DNA of 64,000 bases from Anadara kagoshimensis (lineage: Eukaryota; Mollusca; Bivalvia; Arcoida; Arcidae), in the NCBI GenBank assembly GCA_021292105.1, contig CM037870.1, forward strand, positions 46,084,576-46,148,575, written 5' to 3'. A program made the translations under genes and the position numbers. The notes beneath the pieces are model-generated. The model saw only the letters and a program-made list of their open reading frames with translations, did no database searches and was not told the origin of the DNA. Positions within the stretch are counted from its first letter, which is position 1, and each line of letters opens with the position of its first letter. Shown piece by piece: positions 1 to 12,982 of the stretch.

Positions 1-108
1 AGAGGGAATCATTACCAGCTTAATGTGGTAGACAGCAGCCAATTGGGAAATGTGAGTGATCGAACCTTAGATCCCAAAACAAATTAATTGTTTTACAAAA
101 TAATCATA

Positions 109-441
109 TACATAACCTCTAATACACAATCAAGTAATACATTTCAATTTCAGGAACTCAGATAGTTTTTGCTGAGGATACCGCCAAATAAACCAAAATG
201 TTTCTTTTAGCATTTTGCTGCAATGCGATATGCATTTAGACAAGATTTGGGTTTATCAAAAATCATCCAATATTTTTTTTCTTTTTGTATTCATATAAAA
301 CAGTTTTTTTGCCATAACTACCATTATACATAACCTACATTACACACTCAGTGCATTTCAATTTAAGAAACAATTTCATTTAAACTGAAGGTAACCGGTG
401 CAGTGGTCAAATAAACCAAAATGTGTCCGAGCATTTTGTGC
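109..441. repeat. Two-unit tandem duplication, period about 218 bp
   Basis: Two diverged copies of the same AT-rich block lie head to tail. The first runs from about 109 to 225 and the second from about 328 to 441. Both contain 'cataacct', 'catttcaattt' and 'caaataaaccaaaatgt' in the same order, and both are followed by a similar 'gcgata...ataaaacag' stretch reaching about 540. No coding potential is visible. It is probably an old local duplication; a dispersed repeat seen only twice cannot be excluded. Confidence 0.65.
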
Positions 442-540
442 ACTAGAACTAGATCCAAATATCTGAAATATGCGATAAATGAAAAAATATAATTTTTTTT
501 ATAAAACAGCTTTCTTGTTGAAATTAAACACCGTACAATA

Positions 541-1214
541 AATGTATGCGAAAGATCAAATTAAAGTTCTATTTGCAGCGTCAATGTGAGAAAAATAGGA
601 GTATCTTCCTTGTCTCATAAAAAATAATGCAAAAATAAACTTGTATTTTAAGTCCATTAATTGATAGGAGATACATCTTTTGTTTTAAAAAAAAAATCTA
701 ATTGCGTAAGCCTGACAATTTTTTTTATACATTTTAATTTTATCTGATAGTTTTATCTGATGGTTGTGAATGAAAATAGTATCGCTTTACTCTTAACTGT
801 AACATCCAAATGAATAATTAATCATTACGTGTTAAAATTCCGTCTTGAACAACACGGCTAATTTCTACGTAATGCTACTTTACAAATGTATTAAACTGAA
901 ATGTCCCTTTAATAGTGGCATGTGTTAAACCGATGCTAAGTAATATATAGAGAGTATAAATGATAATTCAGATTTGATCGTTTAGCGTTGTTATTTTATT
1001 AGAAATATTGGATTTAGTAAAGTTAAAGAAAGTGAACCATAATGTGATATGTGGACTTGAAAGAATTATGAAATGGGTATGTTGTTCGAAGTGAACGGAC
1101 TTATGGAAATTTTGACAAGGATGTTCGTCATCTAATGAGTTAAGCACATGGTGTTGGTATTTGTGTGATATCTGTACATGTGCATATTGTCAATATTTTA
1201 AAGAATCGTTTGAA
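541..1214. other. AT-rich stretch, nothing recognised
   Basis: No open frame of useful length, repeat or RNA gene is recognised in these bases. Confidence 0.5.
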
Positions 1215-1292
1215 ATATCCATTATGCCCATAAATAAGTTTAACAATTATTTTATATCCATTATGCCCATTTATCAGTTTAACAATTTTTTT
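1215..1292. repeat. 39-bp minisatellite, two copies
   Basis: The string 'atatccattatgccca' starts at 1215 and again at 1254. Both are followed by '...agtttaacaatt', giving two head-to-tail copies of 39 bp with few differences. Confidence 0.8.
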
Positions 1293-2519
1293 TATATAAA
1301 ACAATTTAAAAATTAGCACAAATCTTTTTTATCCACACCACGAGGTTCCTCCTATTCCCTTGGGCTTAGTTTTAGTCACTGACTCTTCTTGAATGTATAA
1401 TCTATTGAAATTGAAATGTAACTCCAATGATCCTCAGCCCTAAGGGAATGGGGAAATGGGGCGTGTCATTACTTACAATTTCTATTTAAAATAGGTATAG
1501 AAGCAGCTTGAATATTTAATTTAGTCCAGTAAATAAGTTCTTGTCCAGCTGCTTTATTACCGAATCTATTCAAGACATAATGTTTTTAATTTGTAACTTC
1601 TTCAATAAAAGTTTTTATAAAGGTCATCTCCCTGAAGCTATACCCCCATCTTTAGGTGTTCCATCCAAAATAAATCCCCATTCAAACGGCAGAAAATAAA
1701 TCTGCTACATGTCATTAACGAGTAATTTGATTGTTTCTACCTTACCTTTTAAAAGGACGCCCCAGTTCTTATGCACCTTATACAAATTTATATCAAGACC
1801 ACTTGTATATAAAAAATCAAACTTCATTTTTTCTGAATTCCTTTTTAACAGGTTTGAAGTATACCGTATAATATCATTAATATTTTCAATTTATTTAATA
1901 TCGCGTTAACTTACTGAAAAATTTAATTATTTGAATATTCACTGCATTTAAAAACTTTGCATCATTTGTGACCATCGAGAGATAAAAATCTTTTAACGGT
2001 TAGTTAAACACCGGTGTGAATAAATTCAAAAGTGTGATAAAGTCCGTTTACATGTATATACTGTATATAGCAAAATCAAACATAATGTAAATGCATATAA
2101 GGACAGGTGTTTTTAAGTTTTAAATTGACAAAAATGTATACTAAGACCAGGAATTACGCCTTATCTAGGTAAAACTTCTTATACGATTAAAAGTGCACTG
2201 CAAGGTATGCATGTATAATAAACAATGAGGTTTATTCCCAGATCACTTTAATTTTGACGTGTTTCTTGGGCAAAAATAGAGTATACAATGTATGCATATA
2301 CATGTGCAATAAACAATAACATGCTTTCATTGCATACACAATGTGCATTATACGATGTAGACATATATCCACCTTACTTTAATTGGGCGAACAAAATCCA
2401 GGTGATTGTTATAAAGTTGTAAAATTACATATGTATGGTGAATTGTGTATTAATTATGTATGGATAATAGATGTACTTATTAAAATAGTTAAGGAATTTT
2501 GACTTCTGACTTCAAATTT

Positions 2520-2522
<3 letters not shown>
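1293..2522. other. Noncoding AT-rich stretch
   Basis: A 66-codon open frame at 1709-1909 (+) has no recognisable domain and is of chance length. Nothing else was recognised. Confidence 0.5.

Positions 2523-2577
<55 letters not shown>
2523..2577. repeat. (CT)n microsatellite
   Basis: An almost perfect CT dinucleotide run of about 55 bases. Confidence 0.97.
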
Positions 2578-2581
<4 letters not shown>

Positions 2582-4081
2582 TGCAATAAAATTGTTTTTC
2601 TTCACTTTGATGCGTCTTTGGCAGCAATAATTTAAGTATAATTGTTCTGAAATCATATTGTGCATTGTCTACACCTTGTTATGTAAGAATGTACCTTAAT
2701 TATTAAGAAATGCAGGACATATATTAATAACATATATCTATCCTTGAGTAAGTAAAAAAACTTCATTGTAATTCTCAACATGTACAATTAAAATACATAT
2801 ACATATATTATTACTTACATGCCTGCCCGCAGATTGTTCATTCCATTACATAATATTACGTTAAGTGTTATTAGTAAAACTGCTAATATATTCCCATCGT
2901 AATCCATTGTGATTATCACCTTAATAAATAATCCGACAGCAGATCAATCCACACGATTAAGTACCCAAATATATCCAATAAAAATTAAGAAATTTTGTAT
3001 TCCCGATATTCCTCACGAGTGATTTAAACTTAAAATAATATTAATCACGGAAGAAGAATCATTTTAAAAATTAACTATTTTTAATGTCAAGTTTATTTTA
3101 ATCCTATATGTAACCTATGAATAAACATCTTGAATACTGTCATTAGAGGAGTCAGGGTTTTCCTATATCCCTATAGATTTCTTAAAACACATATGTGTAT
3201 AAATATTTCTGGCAGGTGTGAATAAAAAACAATAATCCTTGATTCACAAAACACTTCATTTCAGTTAGTCAGTCAGACTTTAACTTAACTCTAAAATCAC
3301 GACCGTGTAGCTAGTGTATGCATTATGTTTATACATATTGACGGAAAATGCGCCTACCTTATAAACTAACCACTCAAGTGCAATTCTATCATTCGAAACG
3401 AAGTCGGCGCGAGTGAGTAGTCAAAACGAGGCCAGTCGTCAAAAAATCTCTTATCCGGGGTCGATTTGTATTTTTAACTAACACGCAAAGTAAAAAAAGA
3501 AAAAGAAAAGTCAGGTTGATAAAAAAGTAAAATGTGTGTATTCATTTTATAAGGTTGATAGTTAGGAAAAGATATCTAGGATTTGTTTAACGATATATAC
3601 TAACATATAGTATTCTTTACAACTGGAGATTGTTAAATAAAAACTTAGGTGTAATGAGGTAAGAGATAAGGCTATAATCCAAAAGTATAAACTTTAAAAT
3701 TAGTAGCTACTTATGTAGTTTTTTATTGGTGATTTATGTAAAATTAACCCGGTTTATCATTCCGTGTTACGTTAAAATTGTTACGAAATATTTATACTGT
3801 GTATATAGTATCCTTGATATGCTTTGATTACGACAGCCGATACCGACCAATTTAGATCACCCAGCACATGTTATATATAGAAATGCGATGATATCTAGAC
3901 GGAAAAGCTTTGATAAAAAACTAAAAAATACAGGAAGAAGTCAGATTAGAGAAAGAATTACGCTACTAAAACGGACGAAATAAGAAGTAAAAATAAATGA
4001 AATGATAGCAGAAGCTGAAATTCATATTAAGAACAAGACGTAACAAAGTAAACAAAACAGGATATGTTAGTGTTATTTCTT
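2578..4081. other. Noncoding AT-rich stretch
   Basis: No feature is supported. Short A and T runs only. Confidence 0.5.
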
Positions 4082-4290
4082 TAAATTCAAATGTTGATTT
4101 CAGACTTGGCAGATATAGCTAGCTAGACAGGAATTGCTTACCCGTCCGATGTACCCGGTTTTATTTTCCCAGCTGGTATAAGTTCACCTACATGTATTTA
4201 ACTTTCATTTGCTAGTTTTCAAAGTTTTTGTGTTGCTTTTTGAATTGTGATTTAAACACGGATCGGTGTGTTTGTGTTTCATTTGATAAA
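4082..4290 (+). repeat. Family A repeat, 3' core copy
   Basis: Diverged copy of the 3' core: 'gtagctagct'-like start near 4112, 'gcttaccc.tccg', 'gtttaac', 'tttcaaagttttt', 'attgtgattt' and the 'ggtgtgtttg' end. The 5' and middle modules are absent. Hairpin 2 of the core has decayed here. Confidence 0.75.
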
Positions 4291-4450
4291 AAGTCTTATT
4301 GAATATAAAAAGTAGCCAGAGCAAAGAAAATATTACAATACTAAACCCCACGAAAAGAATAACCCAGTAGCTAAAACGCATGTACCCAATAGCAAGACAC
4401 AATGAAGCAAAAGAAAACAGGATAAGCACAACAAAAATGGTTAGAATGGT
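4205..4450 (-). other. Orphan hydrophobic open frame, probably not a gene
   Basis: The minus-strand frame is open from 4450 to 4205, about 81 codons. The first 50 residues are strongly hydrophobic and could form two membrane spans (around LILFSFASLCLAIGY and VILFVGFSIVIFSLLWLLF). The last 30 residues are polar, and about 21 of them are the antisense of the family A copy. No ATG opens the frame. It may be a remnant exon fused to a repeat, or chance in T-rich DNA. I cannot name a family. Confidence 0.15.
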
Positions 4451-4590
4451 TTATATCTTTCATTCTCAATTTTGATTACACAGTGGTTGGTATCGCTAGC
4501 TAGAGGTGAATACTCTTCCGGAGCACCCGGTCTCACTTCTGGGATTGGAGTTCTAGTGCACGTTTTCATTTGTTTTTTTTCTCTTCTTAG
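4451..4590 (+). repeat. Family A repeat, partial copy
   Basis: Contains 'tttcattctcaattttgatt', 'gctagctaga', 'ccggagcacccgg' and 'ctcacttc', all in family A order. The copy breaks off before hairpin 3. It lies 160 bp after the previous copy in the same orientation, as expected of a local tandem duplication. Confidence 0.75.
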
Positions 4591-5865
4591 ATGCATAGTA
4601 AATCAATTGCATTGGTGCTGGTACTACTTTAAACACTCGCTTCAAAGATCGCTCACTTATAGACTATTTGATGCAATGCAAGTCTGCTTAACAGATAGTA
4701 TCGTTGATCAAGTAAAATAACAACCACGATAAATTCAAACCAAAATCCAGTAGATATAATGGAAATTGGAATGTTAGTAATACAGCGGCATATATAAATA
4801 TTACAGCATCTATGGTACTGTATTATACCAAATAAAAGCTTTTTAATTTTTTTTTCATTTTATGTAAATTTTCGTTGAATAACAAAACAATGCTACTCTT
4901 AAATATGAATTTCAAACACCTCTTTTTGAAACACGTGCACTGTAAAAGGAGGAAAAGAACAGATAGAGGTTATACCCTGAATACAACCCATTGCGTGTGG
5001 TATACCTTTCTCTGTGTAATCAAATTTCAATTCTTCAAACATATCATTAAAAGCCAGGTTAAGTTTAAACGGATTTGTCAAAAATTACATTTTGATACAA
5101 AAATTACCATAATTAGCCCGAGGACGAAACAGAAATATGTAAAAATGATCTGAAAAATAACAAAATTATTTTAGAATTTAACAGAGTCAAAGGGCTTCCA
5201 TGAAAAAATCAAGTTATTGTTAAAATTGATGTTGGCAGGTATCGTAAAATGTGATTGAAAATAGGTAATTGATATCTGAGCCATCCAGGTGTTGACTTTT
5301 ACACTAACCGCAACAATCATACATCAATTTGCTAGTTTAATGATATTAATACACGCTATCTCACGTCGAAACACCGAGTTTTTGTCCATGACGAAGCAAA
5401 TATTCTTATACGGATTGAATAATGTTTATGTACAGTTTATTTCACGTCCTTAAAACAGCTGTGAATTTGTTTCTCTTTAATGTTTTAAATGGAAAAGGGA
5501 TTTTGCAGAACCATCAAGCCAAACACAAATACTATTATCTTAAATTCTGTTTCACTGCTGGCTACATGTGGCACAAACTCTTACACGAACCTGCTGGGTG
5601 TGGTTTACCACTACGAATGTTAACTCAGATATCTTCTAGTAGTGTGTAAACATAATTTATATAATATACTAAAAGCAGGTACATGTATGTCGATTCCAAT
5701 TTTGCATTATATTTTCCTATATAATAAAGAAGATTCTGAAAAAGTTGAATATATTCATGCATGTGACAATGTGCATGCAATTTTGCTTTTGGATATGTCC
5801 ATTACATTGAGAAATAAAGCAGCGAGTGCTAAAAACCTCTGCTTCATAGTTAGACTTATTATATT
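4591..5865. other. Noncoding stretch
   Basis: Several 60-100 codon frames overlap on both strands here (for example 4875-5153 + and 4899-5081 -), with no recognisable domain. Treated as chance. Confidence 0.45.
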
Positions 5866-5962
5866 CAATATTGCAAGCATAGGCTTACCAAGACCTTCAA
5901 AGGTTTTTATGGCCGATATCACAGTATTGTTGCCAAGTATTGTGTCTATGTTTCCACATTTG
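5866..5962 (+). repeat. Family A repeat, middle-module fragment
   Basis: Matches the middle module: 'attgcaag.ataggcttac', 'aagacctt', 'tttttatggccg', 'atcacagtattgttg..aagta' and 'gtgtcta'. Only about 95 bp remain. Confidence 0.65.
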
Positions 5963-8114
5963 ACTTAGATGAATTTTTCGTCTTATTGTTTGATGTTTCG
6001 CGGCTTTCGTTCTCAATGTCGTAAGCAATTAGACAACACGGCTTCATAATATAAGTTAAAGGAAAATTAAAAATAATAAGTCAATTCTTGAAGAATTTGT
6101 TGCTATGGTTTAAAAACTAAACTACACGATATAAGTGTGCTCCAGGAAAATGAAATTTAGATGTAAAAAGTTTGCTAAGTATCTTAATATAACTATTTAT
6201 TGAAAAAATGTAACGCAACAGTACCTTGCCGTACTAATTCTTAGTTCTTTTTAAACTTATTTCCGGTATTCAAGAAAGGCTTGTCATTCAAGTTATATTC
6301 GATTGAAGCAATCAATCAATATTCTGCACTATTTCTTTGTTTTGTTGTTTATTTGATGACAGATATTTGTTTTTGGCGGCGACAGTAAGATAGAATATTT
6401 AACTTATATCAAATTCAATCAATTAGCATTTTGTGACAAATTGTCTGTAGTTTCAGACCATAAAATTCAATTCGCAAAAAAATAAAATAACATGTATTAT
6501 GAAAGCTACACTTATGTTAACGTGATTGGTTATACCTACAACGTTTAATTTAGATATATTTAATTTTTACTTCTTTTTATGTCATTAGCCAATACGTCTA
6601 TAAAACGAATATTTTACCAGCATATTTTGGACATTTCAACCGCAACCAAGATTCTTCAAAGTCACGTCTATTTTTGCCCATGTATAAGTAATAAGTTCAC
6701 ATTGTAGTGAAATTTTGAACTTTTAAAAGAGTTAACTCAAAAGGAAAAATGCCCCTTTATCAAAGGCTTCAGAACTGCTTGACCAAAATATTTTAAAAAA
6801 AAAACCAGACTTTTTAATTAACATTTATTAGTATTGCTATGATGGTTATTTTATAAATTAAGTACATCTGCTAATTTTAAATGCCGAATTTTATAGAGAC
6901 AATCACAATGAGCACACGGCTGTTTTTGAAGTGTAACTAAAACAGAAGTACTACACAGGCTTGTCGAAAGTACTGAGCAAAACGAAAAGAATTGAAGTTT
7001 GGCTGTTGAGTGATTGATATATCAATAGCCCATGGCCGAAAATTGTCCAAGAAATAGATGCCAGCTGCCGAACGCTCTCGGGATAAAGTCAACGTGGTGA
7101 CGAGATGAGCTGTAGATTTGACACTTAAAGCGTTGGCTCACTCAGCCTCACTGTTAAACTTTCGACAGGTCTGTTCTGTAATTAAACTAATGTATGACGA
7201 CTGACGGACATCGTAGAGAAAGCATGCATGAAAACATGAAATCCTCTAGCCTATTTACGTGCCAATAATACAGGGTACACAACTGACAAAAATTTAAGTC
7301 ATGTTCCAAAAGAAAAGGACTTTTATGCTTCACCACTTCAATATGTTTCAGTTATCCATTCCAATAATTTCTTGAAATGCATTCAAAAATTAATAAATTT
7401 AGTCAGACATGTTTATTACTTTCGCTGTTATATGGTTAAACGTGTAATAAAACGTCTGGATATTTGGTAAGTTTCAATTATCCAATAAACTGGAGATATT
7501 TAAAATATTAGAATCCATTTTATATTTAGATAAGAATGAATAACATTTGGATTCTTGCCGTTTTATTTAAAATGCTTTTTAGTACTTGAAACTTAAAAGT
7601 AAAACACAATTATACAAATATTTGATTTAATTATTTGTCAAACAGAATTTGATATTCATAGGGATTATGTTCAAACGTGTTAACGGGTTTGAATTAGCGA
7701 AAAAGTCTCTAAAAGGTGAAATAAATCTTTAAAATGGATTGAATTAGGATATATGATGTACGTGATGTTGCCTAGTAACAATAGCAATCTGCAAACCAAA
7801 CAAGGAGTTCAAGCGTATAACAGAGACTACCAGAAAAGATCAGGCGCTCTGGAAGTTTAGGAACGTGAACTAAATTTTTCTTGCATACTGTATTTAACTA
7901 TATGTATTAATGGTCCTTCATTTGAAACTTCATGATGTTGCCATAATGCCCTTGATACGACGGAACAAGGATGCAGACCGTCTACTACTATTAAAAATAG
8001 CAATAAGTAGAGAGAGAAATACTACCGTCCCCAACACTGCAGAGTTTATCTTACATTGTGAACTTGACCCTTTTCTTATGCACTTAAATTTGGTATGCAA
8101 TACGCTATTATCGA
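5963..8114. other. Noncoding stretch with a minor shared segment
   Basis: About 7098-7175 ('gacgagatgag...gacacttaa.cgttggct...ttaaactttcgac') resembles 41277-41347, so it is a low-copy dispersed repeat of unknown class. Nothing else was recognised. Confidence 0.4.
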
Positions 8115-8265
8115 TGTTGGTTTACATATGTGCCACGTTTGATCAAAATCCTTCCATGGAATATTTGAAACCATATTGTAACGAACTAACAGACGGACGA
8201 ACAGAGCAATTCCTGTATGCCCCCAAAACTTCGTGTGCATGGGGTATAATAAAGCATTCCCCGTA
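8115..8265 (+). repeat. Interspersed repeat fragment (family D)
   Basis: Ends in 'acagacggacgaacagag...attcctgtatgcccccaaaacttcgtgtgca.ggggtataat'. A related tail occurs at 48345-48570, and a reverse-orientation version at 53915-54075. Such 'bad neighbour' strings are common in molluscan interspersed repeats by my recollection; class unknown. The 118-codon frame at 7910-8266 ends inside it and is not regarded as a gene. Confidence 0.6.
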
Positions 8266-8944
8266 AACGTCTTTTATTTTATTATATAATTGCATACCTC
8301 CTTGAACTTTATTAAACTGTGAAATATAATATACTAAACTACGTTTCTATAAAATGCTGACTATGCAATAAAAATATCTGAGCGTCTGTGGGCACTTGAA
8401 CCTAAATTTAAATATTTTTAAATGTTCACTTAAAACGCAGTATGCATTAAAATTTTAGTGCAGAGTCTTGTATTACCTGACAAGTGAAATATAGTAATAT
8501 ATGCTCTCCTATATAATAAACGGTACAGGTATAATTTTTATTTCCTCTTTCATAATTTTAAGCATGTATTTTATTTCCAATAAGCAGATAGTGTTTATAA
8601 ATCAAACACTAAAAAAGCATACAAGGACTTAAAGAAGACGTAAACTGTCAGACACTAACAAACAGATCGCCGACATGTATAATTAAAATCATGTATTTTG
8701 TCAGTAAGACGATCTTAAGTTTTATGAAATTAATATAAAAAGATTAAGTGAGACGGACATAATTCGAGTATTATGCTATGGATTTCGTAATGTTTGAAGG
8801 AACCATAGTTGAACAGTCAGCATAGATAATGTCTAAAATGCTGAACATTTATGGATCTGCTCAGGTATACGTGTCCTTTTTTCTTCATCAAATGTTATGT
8901 TGCTTAGCGCCAACAAATATAAGTTATAATAACGTTTTATGTCT
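8266..8944. other. Noncoding stretch
   Basis: AT-rich, nothing recognised. Confidence 0.5.
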
Positions 8945-9515
8945 TAATAATCCTAAATTTGGAGACTGTGATATTTCATCTAAACTAACTACCTTGATAT
9001 AAAGATTGTGTTCCATATTTGAACTTATACCTCAAAAGTGATACCTAAGAAAGGTTACAATTAAAGCCGCATGATAACGGTAATGACTTCAACCTTTTTC
9101 ATTGTCGTTTTCTATGTATGCTTAACCTGCTTATGTTGTATTTGGTATTAAATACGCTATAGTAGTGTTTTTTCACACAACGGCACTTAATACAATGTAG
9201 CACCGCTTACAAATAAATTGTTGAAATTGGGATATTGCAGACCTAGGCTTATCCAGGGTCTCAAAATATGTCCGCCATCGCAATATTGTTAATGAAATGC
9301 CATCCTGGATATAGTTGACGTCCCATAGGTCTTTTCATTCTGAGTTTTGATTTTACTAGTGGCAGGTGTAGCTAGCTAAACAGAGGGCGCTTACCCACCC
9401 GATCACACTTTCCTGGCAGAAGGCCCCTTAACTTAATTTGTCAGTTATCAAAATGTTTGCTTTGTTTTTGGAATTGTGATTTGGACATGGATTGGTGTGT
9501 TTTTTGTTTTTTTTA
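8945..9515 (+). repeat. Family A repeat, near full-length copy
   Basis: Carries all modules in order: 'taaatttggagact' (about 8955), 'aaggttacaatt' (9050), 'aataaattgttgaaat' and 'gatattgcagacctaggctt' (9215-9250), 'gacgtcccatag' (9319), 'gtgtagctagctaaacag' (9367), 'tttgtcagtt', and 'attgtgatttggacatgg' ending 'attggtgtgtttt'. It defines the unit as about 570-600 bp. Stem 1 of the core is degraded; stem 2 is partly kept. Confidence 0.85.
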
Positions 9516-9552
9516 TTTTGTATCCAATAAACTACATTTATTATAATGATAC

Positions 9553-9612
9553 TGTCATGTGCTACTTTTGAATTTTTTTATGAAGTAATACATTCAAAAG
9601 TAGCACATGACA
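9553..9612. mobile_element. Tiny perfect-palindrome element (hairpin MITE)
   Basis: Two 21-bp arms, 9553-9573 and 9592-9612, are exact reverse complements ('tgtcatgtgctac...' and '...gtagcacatgaca') around an 18-nt AT-rich loop. It is flanked by 'atac' on both sides (9549-9552 and 9613-9616), a possible 4-bp target duplication. Related hairpins occur at 57269-57326 and, degraded, at 55943-55986 and near 56098. Confidence 0.75.
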
Positions 9613-9794
9613 ATACAAATGTATTACAGATTAATTCATGTCGTTAAAATTCATCCTTTAACTAAAAGTTTTAAAATAATTTTGTATTTAAGTAGTAAAG
9701 CCGTTTTTACAGAGATCACATTACGTCATGGATCTGAAAGGTAAAGTTATGTCGAACATTTTATTTAGTTTAATTAAAGAGAGTGAAATTTTGC

Positions 9795-9848
9795 TGAGAT
9801 TAAGTTAAGAATATTCTTAGTAAAGGAGATATTGTGAAACCGTGGTCC
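9795..9848. mobile_element. MITE terminal fragment
   Basis: The string 'ttaagttaag.atattcttag.aaaggag.tattgtgaaaccg.gg' matches the right terminal inverted repeat of the element at 12743-12982. The opposite end is not recognisable, so this is a truncated or decayed copy. Confidence 0.55.
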
Positions 9849-12742
9849 TTTTCATAAAAGTCCCTATGTTTTAGTCAGGTATTGGACACATGTTTGACTC
9901 TTAGTTTTTCCAACTAATGAGACGCCGCTCATTGTGTCTTATTTGACAACGTTGAAGTTATTATGCAAAGAAAAGTCATTAAAATTGTCAACACATTGTG
10001 TAATAACTATGTTGTCTTTTGTAGAAAATGCAATAGATACTGATAGCTGTCATGTAAAATGCTTAAGATACTCGGCCCTGTAGACGAATGTATTGTGCAT
10101 ACTTCAAAATTTATGCTGCATTAAATAACACTTCAAAAAATAATACAATGTTGGATTTCATTTAAGAATTCACTCAATTGAAATTTTGCGAGGCAAAAAA
10201 TCGTCGTGAATAAACTTAAAAGTTGGAAGTGCGTAAGGTCTCCAATCTTATCAAGAATCAGGGGGGAACGTTTTTTGTCCTGTGTACATAAATCAATCTA
10301 AAAAGTGATGATATGGGAATCATGAGGCATACCTCAAGGTGACACCAAATCACCGACATGAAAAGACAAATTCTGCTAGTTTTTAACATTTTATTTGTCA
10401 ATCAATCAACAAATCTAGATATTTATAAAACAACAATAAAATATTTACACCCGTACATCGACAGAACTGGCTCAAGATAAAACTGACAGGTAAGAATTAC
10501 ACAATAAGTTGACTTATCAGTTTGCATAATATTGAAAAACAGATGTCAAAATTGAAGCGTACAGATTGGGATATTATCAATGTTCCAGTTACTCCATTGT
10601 GACGTTTACCGTGAATATGATCAAGAAGAATTCATGTTTTATAACGTCAGTAGACCACACGTTGAACTTTACGAAATGTCAAATTCTGCTCAAAATTTAT
10701 CAATTAGTAAGCAAAAAATTGTAACAGTGACCTGAATTTTACATTGTTACTGGTATTTTTCATTAATTAATTTTACAAGGCTATACATAAAATTGTCATG
10801 ATCAAGATTGTTTGATTAAACAGATCAATAGTTAAAAAAATAAACAAAACATACAATGAAAATGTTCTATGAACGCGTACATTAGCCTTGCAAGTTAAAC
10901 ACCGTAATGTAAGCGAACAATAAAAGCATTATACACGTATGTCATGAAAGGTTTTAAGCACCTAACATGCTAAACTAGAAGCAAGACAAACAAGCTTCAA
11001 GAAGTAGTAGTGCGCTAGTTGTATAGGAACAAGTGAAAACTGATTTGATTTAGATAAAAAAGGAATAGCTAAAAATGTCTGAAACCATAGCAACAAAACT
11101 AAAATTACGAAAGAAGATAAGATAAATACCCATTGATACTAAGTACTGCTTGTAAGAGTACACTTGACACTGTACCAAGTGAAACATATCCAACATTTGT
11201 ACCCGTGGTATATTAAATAATAGGAGATACATCAAAGATCAAAGCATTATGACCTTTTTAATAAAATATTAATATACGAACACTTTCTTCACTGACCTGT
11301 TATAACTTTAACGTTTTAGATATTGACTTTTAAAACAAAGTTTATTGATAAAAATCTTTTGAAGTAAAAAATGTGTTTCTAATATAATTTGATATTAACG
11401 TATAACTTGATATACAGTTGAGATTAATTTTAAACGTAATACAAATTTTTTTTAAAGTTGAAAAAGTCAAAAATAAATCGTGATTTACCAGAGAAACACG
11501 GTTATTGAGTCTATCTCAAAATTTGTCATTGCTTGAGAAAAGTATGAAATTTTCATTTCTGAATAAGACCACCCTAATATGTTTGGGTTATTGAATTAAA
11601 TACAGCAAAATAGTGGTAGAAATTCTAGAAACATCACAATTAAACCAAAGTATGCATGTGTCATTTGAATTCCACCCCTTTAATACTTTTAATCTGAAAA
11701 AATAAAGGACAAATGTTTACTGTAATAGCATGCCAAAATGGAAGTTTCCAAAACAATGTACTATCAAATTTAACTTGCAACATATTTGTATATATTTATG
11801 TAGTTTTATCACAGGAAGAAACTGACTTGTGTCCAAAAATGATACGAGGACACCAAATTGTGTACTTTGAATCAAACATAACATTTAGAATGTATCTAGT
11901 AAAGGAATATTGTTTGAAATAATTGAAAAGGTCCAGAACTGACATACAGCGGCTAAAGCGATCCATGTCTACTGTTTTATATAATACTGAGGTTTTTTGA
12001 CATACATATTACGTATTTATGATTAAGGGGGTAGTCCTTGTTACGTTGGATGGGTACTTCAAGAAAATCATACAAATGTATTTAGATCCCAGCCCAAAAT
12101 AAATGTTGAAAGGCGCAAATACATCCACTTTTATCAATCTATGGGCACTTTGCAGTTATCTTACAAGCCATCTCTGGGACACGCCAGACAAGGATAAAAT
12201 ACATTGGATTTAATAAATCATAGATTATATTTAAAAACTAGTTAAAGACTATGTTTTCCATTCAAAAACGTTATATCAGAAAGACAGTGAGACGAAAGAA
12301 GAATAACACATGTACAAATCAGAGAGCGAACAACCTTGTAGAAAGCCTTCAGAATACTTAATATATAAATAATACTCGGCATGTAAGCTTTAAGGCTAGG
12401 GGTTATCTAGTTGCTTACCGTCGAGCGCATACATTTGCAATGAAGGCAGTGACGAGATGAACCTGTCAAACTATAGATGGTATTTTTTGTAGATTGTCAA
12501 AAATGATCCGTTTAAGTTTTTAGAACTTTTTAGTTTAATGAGTACCTTGGTAAGGGAAGTTTTATAGTCTGTTATCGAGTTTTTATATACTAGTAGTCAT
12601 CAATTTTTCCAAGGAAAGATGACAAACAGGGAACATCTATCAGCTTTGTCGGAATGAGTTCCTACATACTCGAACCGCAGTGGAATCTACGACAAACAGT
12701 TCCGTTTAGCACAGTGAATGATTTTCATAACAAAGAGTTCCA
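9849..12742. other. Long noncoding stretch
   Basis: AT-rich, with isolated 60-70 codon frames (11050-11235 -, 11713-11922 +) that carry no domain I recognise. No RNA gene or repeat is supported. Confidence 0.45.
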
Positions 12743-12982
12743 GGCCCCAGTTTCACAATCATTCCTTTACGATTTTCCTCAACTTAAATCTTGCATAGTT
12801 TTAAATATTTATAATTGTTTTTGTTCAAGATATTTAGGAATTTAAGATGTCAATTTAAAGTTAATTTCTGCATTAAAAAATTTGCATTTAGTTAAGGAAA
12901 AAATATTCATCAGTAGTTCCAAAGTTTGCAAAATTTAAGTTAAGGAAAATCTTAGCTAAAGAATAAATGTGAAACCGGGGCA
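12743..12982. mobile_element. MITE with about 50-bp terminal inverted repeats
   Basis: The left end reads 'ggccccagtttcacaatcat' with 'gattttcctcaacttaaatc' downstream. The right end, reverse-complemented, reads 'gccccggtttcacatttatt' followed by 'agattttccttaacttaaat'. The arms match over about 50 bp with scattered changes and enclose about 130 bp of AT-rich DNA with no transposase. This is a non-autonomous DNA transposon shape. No clear target duplication was found, so superfamily is not assigned. The 63-codon frame at 12654-12845 runs through it and is not a gene. Confidence 0.7.

Noticed and set aside
7910-8266. 118-codon plus-strand protein
   Set aside because: The C-terminal third lies in an interspersed repeat, there is no domain, and the frame is short enough for chance.
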